From GCA-2693325 sp036343635 (GTDB lineage: Bacteria > Latescibacterota > UBA2968 > UBA8231), in contig JAYYVF010000086.1 in assembly GCA_036343635.1 (NCBI GenBank), positions 48,563-112,562 on the forward strand: a DNA stretch of 64,000 bases, in the 5' to 3' direction. The position numbers and the translations under genes were made by a program. Below, in pieces: positions 16,719-25,502 of the stretch (position 1 is the first letter of the stretch; each line of letters opens with the position of its first letter). The notes under the pieces are model-generated. The model ran no database searches and was not told the origin of the DNA. It saw only the letters and a program-made list of their open reading frames with translations.

Positions 16719-19700
16719 TCATCTGTCCATCCACCATTGATCCCCTCCATCTATTTCAGGTGTAGGCACTTGCCTGGATAGCGATACATTTTCGACACCG
16801 ACCAAGACGCCCAGACCTTCAATCAACTCATCACACGGTTCTACTTTCAATGATTTTGAACGAATAAACGCGTCAGGTCTATCTTGCTCCTGTATTTGTA
16901 AAACAAATTCAGAATTCCCTGCATTGCTGAGGCATAGATTTTTTATATCATCAATCAAAGTGTTTTTCACTTTTTCATGACCTAATTTAACATTGACCGC
17001 CTTTATCTTTTGCTCTCTTACTACTTCAAACGGAGTAACACTTTTGGCGTGTACGCTAATCCGACCATTTCGTTCACTCACCCGACCTTCAACGAGAACT
17101 ACCGAACCCTCTTCTACGTAGGATTCAAACTGAGAAAATGCTTCCGACCAGAGAGCAATATCAGCCTTATCTCCCCGCATGTCCTCCAAAGTAACAAATG
17201 CAAATGCATTCCCTCTTTTATCAAACCTTTTGGTCTGTTGAACGACCAATCCACCAACACAAATTGAACTCCCGTCCGGTTGCTCTTCGACTTCACTCAA
17301 CGGTTTAGCAAAAATTTTCAAATCGCGTTCATAGGGTTTTAGCGGATGGCTTGAGACATAAAAACCCAACAGCTCGCGCTCTCTCGACAATTTTTCCCGT
17401 TCATCCCATTCAGCTAATTCGGGCAAATCAAACTCAAAAAAACCATTTACACCAGAATCCTCAGATTCACCAAAAAGCCCCAACTGGCCCTTTGCTTCGG
17501 CATCTTGAGCATTCTGAGCTATTTTAAGAGCTTTTTCGAGCCCTCCCATTTGTTGTGCTCGGTTTCCCGGAAAAGCATCAAGGGCACCTGTGGAAATTAG
17601 ACTTTCAACAACTCTACGGTTAACCAACTTCAAATCAATACGCGTACAAAAGTCGGGTAAGTTTAAGAAAGGGCCTCCCTCCGATCTCGCTTTAACAATA
17701 CTTTCGACTGCTCCTTCACCAACATTCTTGATGGCCGCCATACCATAACGGATACCCAATTCAGCAGGAGTAAAATAGAGAGTACTTTCGTTAACATCTG
17801 GTGGTAGGACAGGAATTTCCATGCGGCGACAGTCATCCAACAATATGGTCAAGCGGTCGGTATTATTTCGATCATTAGTCAAACTCGCCGCCATATACTC
17901 TTCAGGATAATTGGCTTTCAAAAAAGCGTTCTTATAGGCTACTTCCGAATAGCTAGCCGCATGTGATTTATTGAAAGCATAGCCAGCAAAAACTTCGATG
18001 TCAGAAAATAGTTTCTTTGCAATTTTTTCCTCAACATCATTAGTTATGCAACCACTTATAAAATCCTTCTTTATTTTTTCCATTTCTTCAGGTACTTTTT
18101 TACCCATAGCTTTTCTTAAAATATCGGCCTGGCCAAGACTAAACCTTGCAACGTCGCGTGCTATCCGCATCACCTGCTCTTGATAAACCATAATACCGTA
18201 GGTTGACTTAAGAATTGGTTCTAATAAAGGATGATCATAAACCACTTCTATCTGACCTTGTTTTCGTCCAATAAACATCGGAATGTTTTCCATTGGACCC
18301 GGCCTATAGAGCGCATTCATCGCAATAATATCTTCAAGGTTGTCAGGGCGGAGCTTACTTAAATAATCCCGCATCGGAGGAGATTCAAATTGGAAAACTC
18401 CTATCGTCTGACCAGTTCCAAAAAGTTCGAAAGTAGCTTCATCCTCCCATGAGATTTCACTTAATTCAAAATCCGGCGTATGCAACTGTATGAGACGCAC
18501 AGCCTCATCCATCAACGACAATTCCTTGAGCCCTAAAAAATCCATCTTTAAAAGCCCTACTTCTTCGCACGTCGGACCATCAAATTGTGTAGTAATGCGC
18601 CCATCTTTAGGAGCACGATACAAGGGAACGAAGTCCGTCAAATCAGAAGGAGCTATAATTACCGCACAAGCGTGCACCGACGCATGACGGGCCAGTCCTT
18701 CCAAGCGACGCGAATAATCAATCAGCCGACCCCTCTCATCACTAGCGACAGACATTTCTTCCAATTCAGGAACACGCTCTACAGCCTTATCAACCGTCAT
18801 TTTCAATTCAGTAGGTATTAACTTTGCAATGCGGTCAACCTCACCATACGGCATACCAATTACACGCCCTACATCACGCACCACTGCTTTAGCTCCCATG
18901 GTTCCAAAAGTAATGACCTGGGACACCCTGTTTTCTCCATACTTTTCAACGACGTAACTAAGCACCTTGTCACGATCAACGTCAGCAAAATCAATGTCAA
19001 TGTCTGGCATGCTAACACGTTCAGGATTTAAAAATCTTTCGAATAGCAAATCATATTTGATCGGGTCAGTATCTGTAACACCCAGGCAGTAAGAAACCAA
19101 ACTCCCTGCTGCAGAGCCCCGACCCGGCCCCACAGATATCTTATTTTGGCGCGCATAGTTAACAACATCCCAAACAATTAAGAAATAACCAGCAAAACCC
19201 ATTGTTGTAATAATTTCTAATTCAAAATCTAATCTATCTCTAACCGATTGATCTATCTTTTCGTATCGTCGTCCTAACCCATCTTGAGCTAAGTCAATTA
19301 AGTACTTTTCACTAGTTTGGTAGCTTTCAGGTATCGGGAAATTAGGCATGTGCATCTTGCCAAATTCCAACTCCAAATCACATTTTTCAGCGATTTCTAA
19401 AGTACGAACTATCGAGTCCGGCAAATCATCAAATAGATTCTGCATTTCTTCAGGAGATTTCATGTAAAGTCCCTCCGGATAACACATTCTATTTTCATCC
19501 GAGATATCTTTGCCTGTCTGGATACATATTAAAGCATCGTGAGCCGCATGATCGTCAGCACTCAGGAAATGAAAATCATTCGTTGCCACTAACGGAACAC
19601 CAAGTTTTTTGTGGAGATGGAGTAATCCTTCGTTGACTTTGGCCTCTATATCTATCCCATGCCGTTGTATTTCGAGATAATAATCATCCCCAAAAATTTC

Positions 19701-20201
19701 CATATATTCGCGGACAGCTTTTTCTGCTTCATCTAATCCCTCACCCCGAATCAAATGAGATACTTCACCAGCAACACAGGCAGAAAGACAGATTAACCCT
19801 TCTCCATACTTGCGGAGCAACTCTTTGTCAATCCGCGGGAAGTAGTAAAAACCCTCTTGGTAGCCCAAGGAGACAAGCTTAGTCAGATTTCGATACCCCA
19901 TCTCATTTTTAGCTAAAAGTACCAAGTGATTAGACCCATGTGACAATCCGCGTACAGATTGGCGAGCATAACGACTTTCAATAGCCACGTAAACTTCACA
20001 ACCGATAATTGGTTTAATTCCAACGGATTTACAAGCCTTATAGTGTTCAATAGCCCCAAACAGATTTCCGTGATCAGTAACGGCCATAGCTGTCATACCC
20101 AATTCGGCCGCATTTTCAGCAATCTCTTTTACTCGACAACCACCATCAAGCAGACTGTATTCACTATGACCATGTAAATGCACAAATTCAGCCGAAGCCA
20201 T
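16719..20201 (-). CDS. dnaE: DNA polymerase III alpha subunit
   Basis: Replicative DNA polymerase, 1160 residues, the usual length of DnaE1. The order is an N-terminal PHP domain starting HLHGHSEYSLLDG, a palm domain with the catalytic acids in GPGRGSAAGSLVSYCLG...PDIDIDFADVDRDKV, the fingers segment MVYQEQVMRIARDVARFSLGQADILRKAMGKK, the tandem helix-hairpin-helix region (LNLPDFCTRIDLKLVNRRVVESLI) and the OB domain (ICVGGLVVQQTKRFDKRGNAFAFVTLED). The C-terminal tail is about 90 residues. A predicted promoter lies at 20295-20324. No proofreading exonuclease is fused. Confidence 0.97.
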   Translation of the reverse strand: MASAEFVHLHGHSEYSLLDGGCRVKEIAENAAELGMTAMAVTDHGNLFGAIEHYKACKSVGIKPIIGCEVYVAIESRYARQSVRGLSHGSNHLVLLAKNEMGYRNLTKLVSLGYQEGFYYFPRIDKELLRKYGEGLICLSACVAGEVSHLIRGEGLDEAEKAVREYMEIFGDDYYLEIQRHGIDIEAKVNEGLLHLHKKLGVPLVATNDFHFLSADDHAAHDALICIQTGKDISDENRMCYPEGLYMKSPEEMQNLFDDLPDSIVRTLEIAEKCDLELEFGKMHMPNFPIPESYQTSEKYLIDLAQDGLGRRYEKIDQSVRDRLDFELEIITTMGFAGYFLIVWDVVNYARQNKISVGPGRGSAAGSLVSYCLGVTDTDPIKYDLLFERFLNPERVSMPDIDIDFADVDRDKVLSYVVEKYGENRVSQVITFGTMGAKAVVRDVGRVIGMPYGEVDRIAKLIPTELKMTVDKAVERVPELEEMSVASDERGRLIDYSRRLEGLARHASVHACAVIIAPSDLTDFVPLYRAPKDGRITTQFDGPTCEEVGLLKMDFLGLKELSLMDEAVRLIQLHTPDFELSEISWEDEATFELFGTGQTIGVFQFESPPMRDYLSKLRPDNLEDIIAMNALYRPGPMENIPMFIGRKQGQIEVVYDHPLLEPILKSTYGIMVYQEQVMRIARDVARFSLGQADILRKAMGKKVPEEMEKIKKDFISGCITNDVEEKIAKKLFSDIEVFAGYAFNKSHAASYSEVAYKNAFLKANYPEEYMAASLTNDRNNTDRLTILLDDCRRMEIPVLPPDVNESTLYFTPAELGIRYGMAAIKNVGEGAVESIVKARSEGGPFLNLPDFCTRIDLKLVNRRVVESLISTGALDAFPGNRAQQMGGLEKALKIAQNAQDAEAKGQLGLFGESEDSGVNGFFEFDLPELAEWDEREKLSRERELLGFYVSSHPLKPYERDLKIFAKPLSEVEEQPDGSSICVGGLVVQQTKRFDKRGNAFAFVTLEDMRGDKADIALWSEAFSQFESYVEEGSVVLVEGRVSERNGRISVHAKSVTPFEVVREQKIKAVNVKLGHEKVKNTLIDDIKNLCLSNAGNSEFVLQIQEQDRPDAFIRSKSLKVEPCDELIEGLGVLVGVENVSLSRQVPTPEIDGGDQWWMDR

Positions 20202-20555
20202 GACCCCCCGCGACAGATTATTGTTATTGATTGAAACTGAAATTCTCCTACAAAAATCAATCGAAAAATATTCTCAATGATAATTGCCGAGCCAAACATA
20301 GCGATGGCTGCAAAGCGTGTCAATCATGATTAAAAAACCAACCGAAATTATCGGAATAAATCCTAAATTACTGTTAATTAATGATTTAAGGATTATCCCC
20401 AAGCATAGCGACCTAAACTCAATCTAAATTTTGAGGACAACACGCAGATAGACCAAAAAAAATTAAATTAACGTATCGTTGCTACTGTTGGCACAAACCA
20501 TTACCCCTGTCCTATATTCGGTTAAGATCTTCAAAATCACCTTAGGAAAACAAAC
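20202..20555. other. Intergenic region between divergent dnaE and wecB
   Basis: 354 bases without a supported gene. It holds a good dnaE promoter (20295-20324, minus), a weaker one for wecB (TTGGCA 20488-20493, TATATT 20513-20518, 19-bp spacer), and an imperfect AT-rich inverted repeat near 20358-20396. I see no RNA gene. Confidence 0.5.
20295..20324 (-). promoter_or_regulatory. Predicted promoter of dnaE
   Basis: On the minus strand, a perfect TTGACA (20324-20319) and TATGTT (20300-20295) are 18 bp apart. The transcript would begin near 20288 with a leader of about 87 bases before the dnaE ATG. Confidence 0.5.
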
Positions 20556-21671
20556 ATGTCCTACTCGATTGCAATTGTTGCCGGAGCCCGACCCAACTTC
20601 ATGAAGGTAGCTCCTATTCTTTCAGCTTTAAATCGTGAACCCGAGCAGTTCACACCAATGCTGGTGCATACCGGCCAACATTACGATTATCAAATGTCGG
20701 AAGTTTTTTTTCAAGATCTCGAGATCCAAAAACCAGATGCTTTTTTAGATGTGGTACGGGATCACCCCGCACAACAAACAGCCGATATCATTAGTAAATT
20801 TGATGATCTCTTGGTGGAAAATCGGCCCGATTTAGTCATCGTCGTCGGGGACGTCACGTCAACGGCAGCCTGTGCCCTAGCTGCAAGCAAACGGGAAATT
20901 GCTATTGCCCACGTTGAGGCGGGACTACGCAGCCGGGATCGAAGTATGCCTGAAGAACTAACACGTATTGTAACCGACTCCCTATCTGACTTACTGTTTA
21001 CCTATTCGGAGGATGCTGACGCAAATTTGCGAGCCGAAAACGTCCCCAAGAGCTGTATATTTCAAGTAGGCAATTTAATGATTGATACTCTTTTTAGTTT
21101 TAGGGAAAAATCTCAAAAATCGACCATTTTGTATCGATTAGGGTTGGAAGAAAAAAAATATATCTTAGCGACCCTACATAGGCCCTCAAATGTAGATACG
21201 TCGGAAAACCTGTCTAAGTTTCTTTACGTGCTCGAAAATATTAGCAATAGCATACCCATCGTGTTTCAATTGCATCCCCGAACCGAAGCTCGTTTGAACG
21301 AATTCAACTTGACGTCCCAACTTGAAAAACTATCAGATCTAATCGTTATTGGACCGCAAGGTTATTTAGACATCATCAAACTGCAAGAAAACTCATGCCT
21401 CGTCTTAACGGATTCAGCAGGCATAGCAGAGGAAACTACCGCCCTTCAAATACCTTGTCTTACAATGAGAGAAAACACAGAGCGCCCCGTTACCATTGAA
21501 CAGGGTAGTAACCAATTGGTTGGATGCGATCCAGAATACATAATTCAGGCAACACACACAGCCCTAAACCAAACAAAAAAATACTCGATTCCCCCGCTAT
21601 GGGATGGTCACAGCGCAGAGCGCCTAGTCGACGTTATACGCAATGGCATTCCTCGTCGTATGAAGACTTAA
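20556..21671 (+). CDS. wecB: UDP-N-acetylglucosamine 2-epimerase (non-hydrolysing)
   Basis: Interconverts UDP-GlcNAc and UDP-ManNAc for surface polysaccharides. 371 residues, normal length. The GT-B-like two-domain fold is shown by GARPNFMKVAPIL near the start, VHTGQHYDYQMSEVFF, VIVVGDVTSTAACALAA, AHVEAGLRSRDRSMPEELTRIVTD with catalytic acidic residues, ATLHRPSNVD, FQLHPRTEARL, and DSAGIAEETTALQIPCLTMRENTERPVT. It is followed after 17 bases by a DUF6807 gene on the same strand. A dedicated polysaccharide cluster is not adjacent; the rfbB/wza block is 13 kb away. Confidence 0.95.
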   Translation: MSYSIAIVAGARPNFMKVAPILSALNREPEQFTPMLVHTGQHYDYQMSEVFFQDLEIQKPDAFLDVVRDHPAQQTADIISKFDDLLVENRPDLVIVVGDVTSTAACALAASKREIAIAHVEAGLRSRDRSMPEELTRIVTDSLSDLLFTYSEDADANLRAENVPKSCIFQVGNLMIDTLFSFREKSQKSTILYRLGLEEKKYILATLHRPSNVDTSENLSKFLYVLENISNSIPIVFQLHPRTEARLNEFNLTSQLEKLSDLIVIGPQGYLDIIKLQENSCLVLTDSAGIAEETTALQIPCLTMRENTERPVTIEQGSNQLVGCDPEYIIQATHTALNQTKKYSIPPLWDGHSAERLVDVIRNGIPRRMKT

Positions 21672-21688
21672 ACTTTGAGAGTAACCCT

Positions 21689-22549
21689 TTGAACAAGCTA
21701 ATTCTGCGACCTAATATTCTCGGCTTCGAAGTCTTGAAAAATGAAGTGCCTGTGACGCTGTATCGTGCAAGAGAAGAGTTGCCAAAAAGCGATTCACCAA
21801 AGCCCTGTTTTGCTCCAATTTACACGCCGTCAGGGCAACTAATTACGGAGTATAGACCCACGGACCACACGTGGCACACCGGACTTTATTTTGGCTGGGT
21901 TCACGCCAATGATACCAATCTTTGGGGAGGTCCATGGTACATTGAAAGTAGCGGGAAATACGAACACGTTGCGAATTCCCACGGGATACAGCGACACGAT
22001 CGATTTACCAAACTTGCCAATAGCTCTCCAATCAGGGTAAGCGAACAATTAACATGGCTCGATGGTGTCAACCACCCCATAGCACAAGAAACAAGAAATT
22101 ATACAATCGAATCGATTAATGATGGTTACCGATTGTACATTTCTACCCGAATTTTCCCAAAATATGGAGACTTGACATTAGGAGCCAGCCGCGCTGCGCG
22201 CTACAGTGGACTAGAGTTACGAATGGGCCCTCCTTTTTCTGACGCCCAGCACTACGATAGCGAAGGTCGGGAAGGACATGAGTCAATTATGGGAGAAAAC
22301 GCAAAATGGGTAGCGGCCCGTGGTGCCCGAAGCGGCTGCGTTGCTATATTGGATCACCCTCAAAACCCACGTTATCCCACAAATTGGTTTACGCGAAGAA
22401 ATCTACTTGGTGCTGGGCTCCTTATGAAAGAAGATCTACGAATAGACGCAGATCAAGTATTAGACCTACGCTATTGTTTCTATGTTTTAGATGAGGACCC
22501 CGGAGCAAAATACTGGGATCGCGAACAATCCTTGTTCTCCGAAGAATAA
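21689..22549 (+). CDS. DUF6807 (PmoA-annotated) family protein
   Basis: 286 residues from a TTG at 21689 with GAGAG about eight bases upstream. Longer in-frame starts would overlap wecB and add low-quality sequence. Family signature: FAPIYTPSGQLITEYRPTDHTWHTGLYFGWVHANDTNLWGG near 35-80, a His-rich block, then RPGS-type barrel strands and a C-terminal RYCFYVLD. The family is annotated as PmoA-like but has no link to methane oxygenase; in my memory it occurs in carbohydrate-catabolic gene sets of marine bacteria. Exact role unknown. The 17-base distance to wecB suggests cotranscription, which is an odd pairing. Confidence 0.8.
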   Translation: MNKLILRPNILGFEVLKNEVPVTLYRAREELPKSDSPKPCFAPIYTPSGQLITEYRPTDHTWHTGLYFGWVHANDTNLWGGPWYIESSGKYEHVANSHGIQRHDRFTKLANSSPIRVSEQLTWLDGVNHPIAQETRNYTIESINDGYRLYISTRIFPKYGDLTLGASRAARYSGLELRMGPPFSDAQHYDSEGREGHESIMGENAKWVAARGARSGCVAILDHPQNPRYPTNWFTRRNLLGAGLLMKEDLRIDADQVLDLRYCFYVLDEDPGAKYWDREQSLFSEE

Positions 22550-22818
22550 TATGATATCCAGCAAAATATAATCTTCCCGAAACAAAGCCTTCCAACTGTC
22601 TAGTAACCTCAATCCAAACAATTGATTTTTTCCTGCCTCTAAATTTTTCAACCACACATAAAACAGCAACTGCGAAACTGTCTCGAATTCAAATAGCTAA
22701 CCACTTGTAATTTCCTCTAAAAACGATACTTTACCATTATTGTAAGAAACAAATTTTATCTTAAGAGCGTCTGCAGTACGTAGATTCCTAAACCTACACA
22801 TTTATCGGAGGATGGAAG

Positions 22819-24249
22819 TTGTTCCCAAGACGTTGCAATTGGATTGTACTCCTCACACTTGCATCCTGCGTCACCACCCCACCCATTAAACACCCCCAGT
22901 CGGACGTAAATCTAACTAAACCGAAGACAGAATTAGTAAACTCGATTCCGAAATGGTGGGAAGCTTTCGAAGATACATCCCTCAATAAAGTTGTCGAGAA
23001 AGTCCTTGAAGCCAATCACGATCTACGTATCGCAGCGGCAAGACTAGAACAGGCAAAAGCGCAGGCACTGTTAGCAAAAGCTCCTCTCCTACCTACATTA
23101 GGGACGAGCGGAACGGCATCCAGACGGAAACAAAGTTTCTTGGGTTTTCCTATTCGGGGAAATGAAGACGGCTCTCCCCCAAACACAACGACCAACTCTT
23201 ATGGGGTCAATATTAATGCAAATTGGGAAGTAGACATCTGGGGTAAACTGCGCAACAACGCTCGCGCGGCCTTAGCAGACGCCCAAGCTGTTGAGGCGGA
23301 TTATTTCGGCGCACGCTTGTCCCTGACTGCACAAGCAACAAATGTCTATCTATCTATAATAGAAGCCAGAAATCAGGTAAAATTAGCCACGGCAACCTTG
23401 ACCAGTTACCAAATAGCTGGTGAGAGAATTTCAGAGCGTTATAATCGTGGATTAAGCCCATCTTTGGACCTGCGGTTGGCACGATCTAATTCCGCCGCGG
23501 CAGTAGCTAACCTATCACGAAATCAGCAAGTTTTGGATCAGGTAGAAAGGCAATTAATTTTACTCCTGGGTCAATATACCAAGAAACCAAAAATTACGAT
23601 CTCAATTAATTTACCAACTCAAATTTCACCGACTCCACCAAATCTACCTGCCAATTTGATTTCGAGACGCCCGGACTTGTCTGCAGCAGAAAGAAGGCTG
23701 ACTGCAGCAGAAAACCGCAGAAAGCACGCAGAGCTTGAACGTTTACCCAGGTTTAGCTTAACGGCATCTAACGGCTCACAATCTAGTGACTTCACTAAGC
23801 TTTTAAACGGAAATTTTTCGGTATGGAATTTGGTTGGCAATCTTACTCAACCATTGTTACAGGGCGGACGTATTAGAGCTAATCTTGATCAAGCATATGC
23901 GGGAATAGATCTAGCACATGCGACCTATGCAAAAACTGCCTTGCGTGCCTACGTTGAAATAGATCAAGCGATAAATGACGAACTCCGATTCACAGAACAA
24001 GCCAGGGCACTTAGCATTGCCTCGGCTGAAGCATATGCTGCTCAGAGTTTGGCTGAGGACCGTTACGCAAAAGGGCTCTCCAATCTAACTACTTTGCTCG
24101 ACGCTCAACGTCGTGCATATGATGCAGAAAGCCGGCTTCTTTCAGTCAAACGACAAAGACTCAATGCAAGAATCAATCTGATCGTAGCATTGGGCGGAGA
24201 TTTCAGCCAAGAAACGAGCCAATCAGACCCCATGGAGTATACAGAATGA
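22819..24249 (+). CDS. TolC/NodT-type outer-membrane efflux lipoprotein
   Basis: Outer-membrane channel of a tripartite efflux pump, 476 residues. A lipoprotein signal (LASC, Cys at about 17) is followed by two repeats of the OEP fold. The first repeat has DTSLNKVVEKVLEANHDLRIAAARLEQAKAQ and the second SRRPDLSAAERRLTAAENRRKHAELERLPRFSL; the segment GVNINANWEVDIWGKLRNNARAA is typical of NodT-like proteins. Start is TTG with CGGAGGA six bases upstream. The stop overlaps the next start (ATGA, 24246-24249), so the adaptor gene is translationally coupled. The 269 bases upstream contain no gene I can support. Confidence 0.92.
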   Translation: MFPRRCNWIVLLTLASCVTTPPIKHPQSDVNLTKPKTELVNSIPKWWEAFEDTSLNKVVEKVLEANHDLRIAAARLEQAKAQALLAKAPLLPTLGTSGTASRRKQSFLGFPIRGNEDGSPPNTTTNSYGVNINANWEVDIWGKLRNNARAALADAQAVEADYFGARLSLTAQATNVYLSIIEARNQVKLATATLTSYQIAGERISERYNRGLSPSLDLRLARSNSAAAVANLSRNQQVLDQVERQLILLLGQYTKKPKITISINLPTQISPTPPNLPANLISRRPDLSAAERRLTAAENRRKHAELERLPRFSLTASNGSQSSDFTKLLNGNFSVWNLVGNLTQPLLQGGRIRANLDQAYAGIDLAHATYAKTALRAYVEIDQAINDELRFTEQARALSIASAEAYAAQSLAEDRYAKGLSNLTTLLDAQRRAYDAESRLLSVKRQRLNARINLIVALGGDFSQETSQSDPMEYTE

Positions 24250-25502
24250 AATGGATTAAAAAACTACTGCCACTACTAATAATATCCGTGGGTATTGCCA
24301 TCTTCGGTTTACTTGTTTCCATGCGCCAAGAGCCAGAGCAAATAGAACAAGCATATATGGGACCTTTAGTTGAGGTGATTGAAGCTCCTCCGCAAAAAAT
24401 AAAGGTTACCATAGATGGCCAGGGTACTGTACGTCCAGATGCACAGATTAATTTAGTCCCCCAAGTCTCCGGAAACATCATCTGGAGAAATGATTCATTC
24501 AAGTCTGGAGGCTCGTTTTCAAAGGGAGACACCCTCTGTCGCATAGACCCTCGAGATTATTTATTGGCAGTTCGCCAGGCAGATGCCGAAGTGGCCCAGG
24601 CTCAATACAGATACGACGTGGCCAAACAGGAGTCTGATTTAGCACAGAAAGAATGGCAAAGGATACATGGAAAAACAAAAAGTCCTTCCGACCTCGTTCT
24701 TCAATTACCTCAATTACGAGCGTCCAAAGCAGCAGTAGTTGCGGCGGAAGCTCGCTTAGAAGAGGCTACTCTAAAATTAGAACGGACTACGCTTATTGCA
24801 CCGTTTAAAGGCCGTGTTCGCAACGTACAAGCCGACGTTGGTCAACATACAAATATAGGCCAGCCGATAGCACAACTGTATAGCATTGAAAGGGCTGAAA
24901 TTGTCGTGCCTATCCCAGACGAAGATTTGGCTTGGTTCACTCTACCCTTACCTTTTGAAATACCTAGGGGGAAGGACGTAAGCAGAAATTCCATATCCGA
25001 TATTAATCAGGAAAAACAAAATAGTCCGCTACATTATGACGACCAGGGCGCCGAAGCTTTGGTCGAAGGAGTATTCGGGGGACAGCACTCTGTATGGTCT
25101 GGAAGAGTGACCAGGACCGAGGGTGAAATTGATCCACAAAGTCGAATGGCGCGTATAATTATAGAGGTTGAAAATCCTTACGGTAACGTTGTTAATGGCG
25201 GCCCCCCTCTCATGGTTGGTATGTTTGTGAACGTTGCGATTGCTGGCAGATACCTCGACAACGTAAGAATTATTCCCCAAAATGCCATTAGACAAGGCGC
25301 TAAGGAAAACCTGATTTGGATTTGCGATACAAATAACCGTCTGCGGTTTCGCTCTGTTGAACTGATACGCAGAATGCAAGATGAAATGCTAGTCCATGTA
25401 GAAATGAATCCAGACGACCGTATTATTATTTCCCAAATAAATGGTGCTACAGACGGTATGTCCGTTCGTATTTCCACTACGAAAAAGGAGATCGGTTCGT
25501 GA
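24246..25502 (+). CDS. RND efflux periplasmic adaptor (membrane fusion protein)
   Basis: Links the inner-membrane pump to the TolC-like channel. 418 residues. N-terminal membrane anchor (about 5-24), lipoyl-like half-motifs around GQGTVRPDAQINLVPQVSGNI and RTTLIAPFKGRVRNVQADVGQHTNIGQPIAQLYS, flanking an alpha-hairpin (residues about 100-175), then the beta-barrel domain and a membrane-proximal domain. An insertion with DINQEKQNSPLHYDDQGAEA interrupts the barrel region. Start overlaps the channel gene by 4 bp and the stop overlaps the pump gene by 4 bp (GTGA). Confidence 0.93.
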   Translation: MKWIKKLLPLLIISVGIAIFGLLVSMRQEPEQIEQAYMGPLVEVIEAPPQKIKVTIDGQGTVRPDAQINLVPQVSGNIIWRNDSFKSGGSFSKGDTLCRIDPRDYLLAVRQADAEVAQAQYRYDVAKQESDLAQKEWQRIHGKTKSPSDLVLQLPQLRASKAAVVAAEARLEEATLKLERTTLIAPFKGRVRNVQADVGQHTNIGQPIAQLYSIERAEIVVPIPDEDLAWFTLPLPFEIPRGKDVSRNSISDINQEKQNSPLHYDDQGAEALVEGVFGGQHSVWSGRVTRTEGEIDPQSRMARIIIEVENPYGNVVNGGPPLMVGMFVNVAIAGRYLDNVRIIPQNAIRQGAKENLIWICDTNNRLRFRSVELIRRMQDEMLVHVEMNPDDRIIISQINGATDGMSVRISTTKKEIGS

